From NCBI GenBank assembly GCA_023392185.1, contig JAEVZP010000186.1, positions 1 through 18,852 on the forward strand: 18,852 nt of DNA, read 5' to 3'. This stretch comes from Bacteroidota bacterium (GTDB taxonomy: Bacteria > Bacteroidota > Bacteroidia > Chitinophagales > Chitinophagaceae). Positions 13,973 to 18,852 of this stretch are shown piece by piece. The notes under the pieces are model-generated. The model did no database searches. It was not told where the DNA came from and saw nothing but the letters and a program-made list of their open reading frames with translations. A program made the position numbers and the translations under genes. Each line of letters opens with the position of its first letter. Position 1 is the stretch's first letter.

Positions 13973-15805
13973 ATGGAAGAACAACAAACCATCCAAAACC
14001 AGACCCAAGCTACGGCTTCCGCTCACGACGACTTCGACTGGAGCGTCGATAAGCGCAACGTAGCCGCTTATTCCAACGATAAGCGCCAGGAGCTCGATCA
14101 AATGTATCAGAGCACCTTCAAGACCATCGACGACGCCGAGCTGCTGCAAGGCACCGTGGTTGGCAAAACCAAAACCGATGTGATTGTAAACATTGGTTTT
14201 AAAAGCGACGGCCTCATCTCGCTCAACGAATTCCGCGACATGACGGATGTAAAAATCGGCGACGAAATTGAGGTTATGGTTGTGGAAAAAGAAGACAAAA
14301 ACGGTCATCTGCACCTCAGCCGCCGCGCCGCCCGTGCCGCCCGCGCCTGGCAGCGCATCGTGGACTTCTACAAAACCGGCGAAATCGTTACCGGTACCAT
14401 CACTTCCAAAACGAAGGGTGGCCTGATTGTAGACGTAAACGGTCTGGAAACCTTCCTGCCCGGCTCCCAAATTGACGTAAAACCGGTTACGGATTACGAT
14501 CAGTACGTGGGCAAGACCATGGACTTTAAAGTGGTGAAAATCAACGAGCAGATCCGCAACGCCGTTGTTTCCCACAAAGCTCTTATCGAATCTGACCTCG
14601 AAGCCCAGCGCTCCGTTATCATCGGCCAGCTGGAGAAAGGTCAGGTCCTCGAAGGAACTGTTAAGAACGTTACCGACTTCGGCGCCTTTATCGACCTGGG
14701 CGGCGTAGATGGTCTCCTTTATATCACCGACATCTCCTGGGGTCGCGTGCAGCACCCGAGCGAAGTCCTTTCCAACGGCCAGAAGCTCAACGTGGTGGTG
14801 CTCGATTTCGACGACGAGAAGAAGCGCATCTCCCTCGGCCTGAAGCAACTGACCCCGCATCCGTGGGACAACCTCGATGCCGACATTCAGGAAGGCTCTA
14901 CCGTTCGCGGCAAAGTGGTGAACATCGAAGACTACGGTGCTTTCCTCGAAATCACACCGGGCGTAGAAGGCCTCGTGCACGTTTCGGAAATCACCTGGAG
15001 CTCGCAGCCGGTGAACGCCAAGGAATACTTTAAAGTAGGCGAGGAGTATGATGCTAAAATCGTAACCCTCGACCGCGAAGAGCGCAAGATGAGCCTCTCG
15101 ATCAAGCAACTCACAGAAGATCCGTGGGAAGTGATTGAAGACACCTACGGCGTAGACACCCGCCACAAAGGCACAGTGAAAAACCTCACTCCGTATGGCG
15201 TATTCGTAGAGCTGGACAAAGGCATTGGCGGCATGATTCACATCTCCGACCTGTCCTGGACCAAGCGCTTCAACCACCCGAGCGAATTCACCAAAGCCGG
15301 CGACGAAATCGACGTGATGGTGCTGTCTGTGGACAAAGACGCCCGCAAGCTGAGCCTCGGCCACAAGCAAACCGAAGACGATCCGTGGAATACGTTTGAA
15401 ACCATCTTCCCGATTGGTTCCACACACGAAGGCACCGTGATCCGCAAGGATGACAAAGGCGCTACCGTGCAGCTGCAATATGGTCTGGAAGCCTTCGCTC
15501 CGGCCCGTCACCTCCGCAAGGAAGACGGCGGCACCGTGAACCTGGAAGAAACGGCCCAGTTCGTAGTGATCGAGTTCGATCGCAACGACAAGCGCATCGT
15601 GGTTTCCCACAGCCGCATCTGGGAGCAGGAGAAAGCCGAAGAGCGCGAAGCGGTGAAGAAAGAAGCCCGCGCCGCTTCTGAAGAAACCAAGAAGACGGTG
15701 AAAAACATTCAGCAAAAAGTAGAGAAGCCAACCCTCGGCGACCTGGGTGCCCTGGCTGCGCTGAAAGACAAGCTGAAAAAAGCAGAAGACGAAGCCGGTA
15801 AGTAA
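13973..15805 (+). CDS. rpsA: 30S ribosomal protein S1
   Basis: A 610-residue protein with six S1 (OB-fold) RNA-binding repeats, as in full-length bacterial S1. The repeats open with GTVVGKTKTDVIVNIGF (from residue ~60), GTITSKTKGGLIVDV, GTVKNVTDFGAFIDLGG, GKVVNIEDYGAFLEI, GTVKNLTPYGVFVELD and GTVIRKDDKGATVQLQ. Repeats 3-5 carry the strong RNA-binding type sequence (DGLLYITDISW, EGLVHVSEITW, GGMIHISDLSW). The tail is lysine/glutamate-rich and alpha-helical. S1 recruits mRNA to the 30S subunit and matters especially where Shine-Dalgarno contact is weak, as in this phylum. ATG 13973 is chosen for its AGGAGGAA at 13958-13965 and the -7 box at 13928. A rho-independent terminator follows. Codon use is highly biased, as in strongly expressed genes. 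Confidence 0.97.
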   Translation: MEEQQTIQNQTQATASAHDDFDWSVDKRNVAAYSNDKRQELDQMYQSTFKTIDDAELLQGTVVGKTKTDVIVNIGFKSDGLISLNEFRDMTDVKIGDEIEVMVVEKEDKNGHLHLSRRAARAARAWQRIVDFYKTGEIVTGTITSKTKGGLIVDVNGLETFLPGSQIDVKPVTDYDQYVGKTMDFKVVKINEQIRNAVVSHKALIESDLEAQRSVIIGQLEKGQVLEGTVKNVTDFGAFIDLGGVDGLLYITDISWGRVQHPSEVLSNGQKLNVVVLDFDDEKKRISLGLKQLTPHPWDNLDADIQEGSTVRGKVVNIEDYGAFLEITPGVEGLVHVSEITWSSQPVNAKEYFKVGEEYDAKIVTLDREERKMSLSIKQLTEDPWEVIEDTYGVDTRHKGTVKNLTPYGVFVELDKGIGGMIHISDLSWTKRFNHPSEFTKAGDEIDVMVLSVDKDARKLSLGHKQTEDDPWNTFETIFPIGSTHEGTVIRKDDKGATVQLQYGLEAFAPARHLRKEDGGTVNLEETAQFVVIEFDRNDKRIVVSHSRIWEQEKAEEREAVKKEARAASEETKKTVKNIQQKVEKPTLGDLGALAALKDKLKKAEDEAGK

Positions 15806-15832
15806 TTGTCAGCCCACCGTCGTATCCTTTTA

Positions 15833-15868
15833 AAAAAAGCCGCTCCGCATCTCCGGGGCGGCTTTTTT
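15833..15868 (+). terminator. Rho-independent terminator of rpsA
   Basis: AAAAAAGCCGC pairs with GCGGCTTTTTT, extended by a G-U and two G-C pairs, and ends in a run of six T. It starts 28 bases after the rpsA stop codon. The A-tract on the other arm could also terminate transcripts from the opposite side. Confidence 0.85.
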
Positions 15869-15897
15869 CGTATCCCTTTCTACACAGAGAGTTTTCT

Positions 15898-15905
15898 TAC
15901 CTTTA
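15898..15905 (+). promoter_or_regulatory. -7-like box before the subtilisin-like protease
   Basis: TACCTTTA matches seven of eight positions of TAnnTTTG and lies 25 bases before the ATG at 15931. No -33 element is clear. Confidence 0.35.
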
Positions 15906-15930
15906 AAAGCTTTTGCCAAAACTGCTTTCC

Positions 15931-18852
15931 ATGCCGAAGGTTTACATACGTGTGGCACTTTTGATTGTGCTGTTGTTTCAAAGTGCCTGGATGACAGCGC
16001 AGGAAACCCGGCCGGTGAAAGTGGCCCTTCAAAGAGGACTTCTTACCCTGGACCCTTACCCGGCGCTTGCAGCTGCCCGGGGCGCCGCTGCCGATAGCGG
16101 GCTGTGGGTCGTGCAGTGGGCACAGACAACGGCTGGTGGGCTTCTCTCTGAGACAGAGACGGTGGCTGGTTTCCGGAAATCGGGGCAGCTCCCGGGTGGG
16201 GTAAGCCTGCTCTTTGGCCAGCAGAAGGCTTCTTTGCAGGCGCTTCATGCCCGGTATCCCATTGCAGCACTGAGGCGGCTGGAACCCTGGTGGAAAGCAG
16301 ATGCGGCCTGGATGCGTAATGCTTCCGGTGAAGTGGCCACGGTGGTGACCTTTCCACAAGAAATAGCGCCGGCGCGGGTGCAGGCCGACCTGGAAAAGCT
16401 GGGCGCGCAGGAAGTGATGCCCGACATCCTGGCCGGGATGCTGCGGTTCCGGATCGGCGCGGCGGCGCTGGGGCAGATCGTGCAGCTTCCGTATGTCATC
16501 AGTGTGGGGCCGGCTTCCGGGCGCATTCCGCTCAACAATGATGAGCGCGGCTACTCCGGTACGGCACTGCTGAGCCTGCCGGCCAGTTTGACCAACCCCA
16601 TGGGCCGGAATCTTTCCGGAAAAAACGTGGTGGTGGGCGTCGGCGACAACTCGGCCCCGATGACACATGTGGATCTGGCTTCAAAAACCATCAATTTCAA
16701 TCCGGCATTGCCCGCTGATCATGGCACCCATGTAAGCGGAACCGTGGCCGGCGGCGGCACCATCGATGGTGCGGCAGCAGGCATGGCACCCGGCGCCACC
16801 GTCATTGCGGCACTCTATGACCTGGTCTTGCAGAAAACCCCGCAATACCGGCAGTCGTATGAAATGAATATCACCAACAACTCCTATGCGGCGCAGGTCG
16901 GGCAGTGCAGCACCGCAGGTGTTTACGACGCCTATAGCGCAGCGGTGGATGTCCTCAGCCGTCAGTTGCCCGATGTGCTGCACGTTTTTGCGGCCGGCAA
17001 CGATGGCGTTCTGCTTTGTCCACCGGCACCCGGCTTTGGAAATGTTCCCGGCAGTTTTCAGCCCTCCAAAAACAGCCTGGTGGTCGGCAACGTGCAAAAA
17101 GACATGGTCGTCCGCCACACTTCCTCCAAAGGACCGGTGCGCGACGGACGACTGAAGCCGGAAATCTGCGCTTTCGGCACCTCCGTGTATTCCACCTACA
17201 CCAACAACACCTACGCGCAATACACCGGCACCAGCATGGCTTCGCCGGCTGTAGCTGGTGCGGCAGCGCTGCTCACCGAGCGCTACAAACAACTGCACGG
17301 CAACCGGCTGCCAACGGCCGTGTTATTGAAAGGACTGCTTGCCGGATGTGCCGACGATCGCGGTCATCCCGGTCCGGATTACAAATGGGGGTTTGGGATG
17401 TTCAATCTGCAACGGTCGGTAGCGGCGCTGGAAGAGGGCCGCTACGAAAGTCGGCAGGTGGCTCCGGTGCAACCCGGCTTTTCGGCCACGGTTCAGATTC
17501 CGGCCGGACTGGCAGAGGCGAAAATTTTGCTGGTCTGGGATGATGATGCTGCCTCGCCGCTCGCCGCCAAAGCCCTGCTCAACGACCTCGACCTGACTGT
17601 TACCGACCCTGCCGGCAACGTGTTGCGGCCCCTTGTTCTCAATCCTGCACAGCCCGACGCGCCTGCGCAGCCCGGCATCGATACGCTGAACAATATAGAG
17701 CAGGTGGTGATTGCTTTGCCTGCAGCCGGCACTTATACGGTGCAGGTTGCGGGAACGGCGCGCTCCGGAGCGGTGTTGAACGCTGCGCTGGTCTATGATT
17801 TTGTCGCGCCCGGCATTCGCCTGTTGCAGCCAACTTCCGAGGTTCCGGTTGCGGCCGGAAGAGCCTTGAATATTTTCTGGGAAACCCCGGAAAGCACCGG
17901 GCCTTTCACCCTCGAATACAGCACCGACAATGGCGGCAGCTGGGCGTCTATCGGAACCGCGGGCGACTCGCAGCGGGCGTTTGCATGGGCGGTCCCGGGA
18001 ACGCTCAACACGGCCGCCGCGCGGGTGCGCATCAGCCGCGGAAGCGATGGGGCGGAATCCGGACCTTTTGTTGTCAACCGGATTCCGGTGGTGACCCGCA
18101 GTGCCAGCCAGTGCCCCGGATATTTCAGCATCAACTGGGCGGCCATTCCCAATGCACAGGGCTACGAAATTTTGCAGTGGAAAGATGCCCGGATGACGCC
18201 GGTGGATACCGTTTTGGGAACTACTTACACGCTTGGCGGATTGCCCTCCGGACAAATGCAGTACCTCGCCGTCCGGCCCCTGTTGCAAGGTAAAAGAGGC
18301 TACCGGAGCCGGGCCGTGTGGCAAGTGCCGGATACGGCAAAATCCTGCGGCGCTTTTGCAGCCGGGGACCTTGCTTTACTGCGCCTGCACACGCCGGCCA
18401 CCGGCCGGGTAGGAACTCAAAGTGCTTTCACCGGTGGCCAACAGGTGGGGCTCCTCGTGCGCAACAATGGCCCGGTAGCGGCTACCTGTGCGGTCAGCTA
18501 TCGCTTTGGAAATGCTGCCCGGCAGCTGACGCCTGCTAAAACCATGGCTGCGAATGCTACCGATACCATCCTGCTTCCGGCGAAGAATCTGGCGACTGTA
18601 GGAAGCTACCCGCTTGATGCTGCCATTGTGAATATGGGCGGAACGGACCTGATTTCCGGAAATGACACCCTGAAAGTGACCCTCCGGCAATTGCCCAACG
18701 CAGGGCTGAACCTCGCGGCGGGCTACCGGAGCGATTTTGAAGGCAGCCCGCGCCTGACGCTGACCCGCGACAGCAGCGGCCTTTTCGACGGCAGCCGCTG
18801 GGACTACAGCCGCAGTGAAGCCGGCTACGGTCGGCTGCGCACCTTTGTGGAC
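15931..18852 (+). CDS. Secreted subtilisin-like serine protease (S8, Kp43-type), 3' partial
   Basis: The frame stays open to the window end, 974 residues so far. A signal peptide (MPKVYIRVALLIVLLFQSAW, cleaved near AQ at 23-24) is followed by a propeptide of about 200 residues. The S8 catalytic domain has Asp in VVVGVGDNSAP (D239), His in DHGTHVSGTVAGGG (H264), the oxyanion Asn in FAAGNDG (N357) and Ser in GTSMASPAVAG (S435). A beta-sandwich typical of Kp43-like proteases follows (ILLVWDDDAASPLAAKALL, NDLDLTVTDPAGNVLRPL, GTYTVQV). Then come a fibronectin type III-like module (CPGYFSINWAAIPNAQGYEI) and a CARDB-like module (GLLVRNNGPVAATCAVSYRF), before further sequence. A C-terminal T9SS sorting domain beyond the window is expected but not seen. 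It would digest external proteins. It lies alone after the rpsA terminator. Confidence 0.9.
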   Translation, partial: MPKVYIRVALLIVLLFQSAWMTAQETRPVKVALQRGLLTLDPYPALAAARGAAADSGLWVVQWAQTTAGGLLSETETVAGFRKSGQLPGGVSLLFGQQKASLQALHARYPIAALRRLEPWWKADAAWMRNASGEVATVVTFPQEIAPARVQADLEKLGAQEVMPDILAGMLRFRIGAAALGQIVQLPYVISVGPASGRIPLNNDERGYSGTALLSLPASLTNPMGRNLSGKNVVVGVGDNSAPMTHVDLASKTINFNPALPADHGTHVSGTVAGGGTIDGAAAGMAPGATVIAALYDLVLQKTPQYRQSYEMNITNNSYAAQVGQCSTAGVYDAYSAAVDVLSRQLPDVLHVFAAGNDGVLLCPPAPGFGNVPGSFQPSKNSLVVGNVQKDMVVRHTSSKGPVRDGRLKPEICAFGTSVYSTYTNNTYAQYTGTSMASPAVAGAAALLTERYKQLHGNRLPTAVLLKGLLAGCADDRGHPGPDYKWGFGMFNLQRSVAALEEGRYESRQVAPVQPGFSATVQIPAGLAEAKILLVWDDDAASPLAAKALLNDLDLTVTDPAGNVLRPLVLNPAQPDAPAQPGIDTLNNIEQVVIALPAAGTYTVQVAGTARSGAVLNAALVYDFVAPGIRLLQPTSEVPVAAGRALNIFWETPESTGPFTLEYSTDNGGSWASIGTAGDSQRAFAWAVPGTLNTAAARVRISRGSDGAESGPFVVNRIPVVTRSASQCPGYFSINWAAIPNAQGYEILQWKDARMTPVDTVLGTTYTLGGLPSGQMQYLAVRPLLQGKRGYRSRAVWQVPDTAKSCGAFAAGDLALLRLHTPATGRVGTQSAFTGGQQVGLLVRNNGPVAATCAVSYRFGNAARQLTPAKTMAANATDTILLPAKNLATVGSYPLDAAIVNMGGTDLISGNDTLKVTLRQLPNAGLNLAAGYRSDFEGSPRLTLTRDSSGLFDGSRWDYSRSEAGYGRLRTFVD

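Noticed and set aside
13952..15715. Minus-strand open frame of 587 codons opposite rpsA
   Set aside because: rpsA is certain from six S1 repeats, and its strong codon bias leaves the reverse frame free of stops. No start signal or recognisable domain.

Overview
The window looks like a chromosomal stretch of a member of the Bacteroidota, probably of the Saprospiria/Chitinophagia type, with moderately high GC. Four things point there: (i) a CzcA-type RND pump fused to a TolC-like domain, (ii) secreted proteases, one with a type IX secretion (T9SS) C-terminal sorting domain, (iii) Bacteroidota-type -7 promoter boxes (TAnnTTTG) in front of several genes, and (iv) best-recognised protein families that are typical of the phylum (haem-binding domain protein, XerD, tail-fiber-like surface protein). 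No tRNA, rRNA, CRISPR array or insertion sequence was recognised.

Layout. Bases 1-3340 (+): the 3' part of a heavy-metal RND efflux gene fused to its outer-membrane channel, followed 12 bases later by its periplasmic adaptor; together they would form a complete Cus/Czc-like metal exporter. Bases 3341-7057 (+): an accessory-looking, visibly more AT-rich block holding a tail-fiber-like protein, an unknown lipoprotein and an M12B-like secreted metalloprotease. The signal-peptide coding region of the protease is interrupted by a (TC)10 tract that puts both upstream ATGs out of frame. Bases 7283-9887 (-): a haem-binding domain protein, a beta-lactamase-fold serine hydrolase lipoprotein and an ACP phosphodiesterase. 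Bases 10074-12468 (+): xerD and purB, both housekeeping. Bases 12469-12921: a terminator hairpin, the remnant of a lipoprotein gene and a short AT-rich degenerate repeat. Bases 12922-13791 (-): a YitT-family membrane protein. Bases 13973-15805 (+): rpsA (ribosomal protein S1) with an unusually strong Shine-Dalgarno sequence and a clear terminator. Bases 15931-18852 (+, runs off the end): a large secreted subtilisin-like protease.

Most notable signals. (1) The (TC)10 tract gives the metalloprotease gene the architecture of a phase-variable contingency locus: gain or loss of one TC unit would connect either of two upstream ATGs to the intact signal peptide. (2) The palindrome TTCCGGAA occurs 16 times in 18.9 kb where about 0.3 is expected by composition, and ten copies extend to TTTCCGGAAA. 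It looks like a highly iterated palindrome and is absent from the AT-rich accessory block. (3) Two near-identical hairpins about 20 bases after two different stop codons share their core, while their outer stems differ but still pair. (4) A GC-rich palindromic element seems to have extended the C terminus of XerD.
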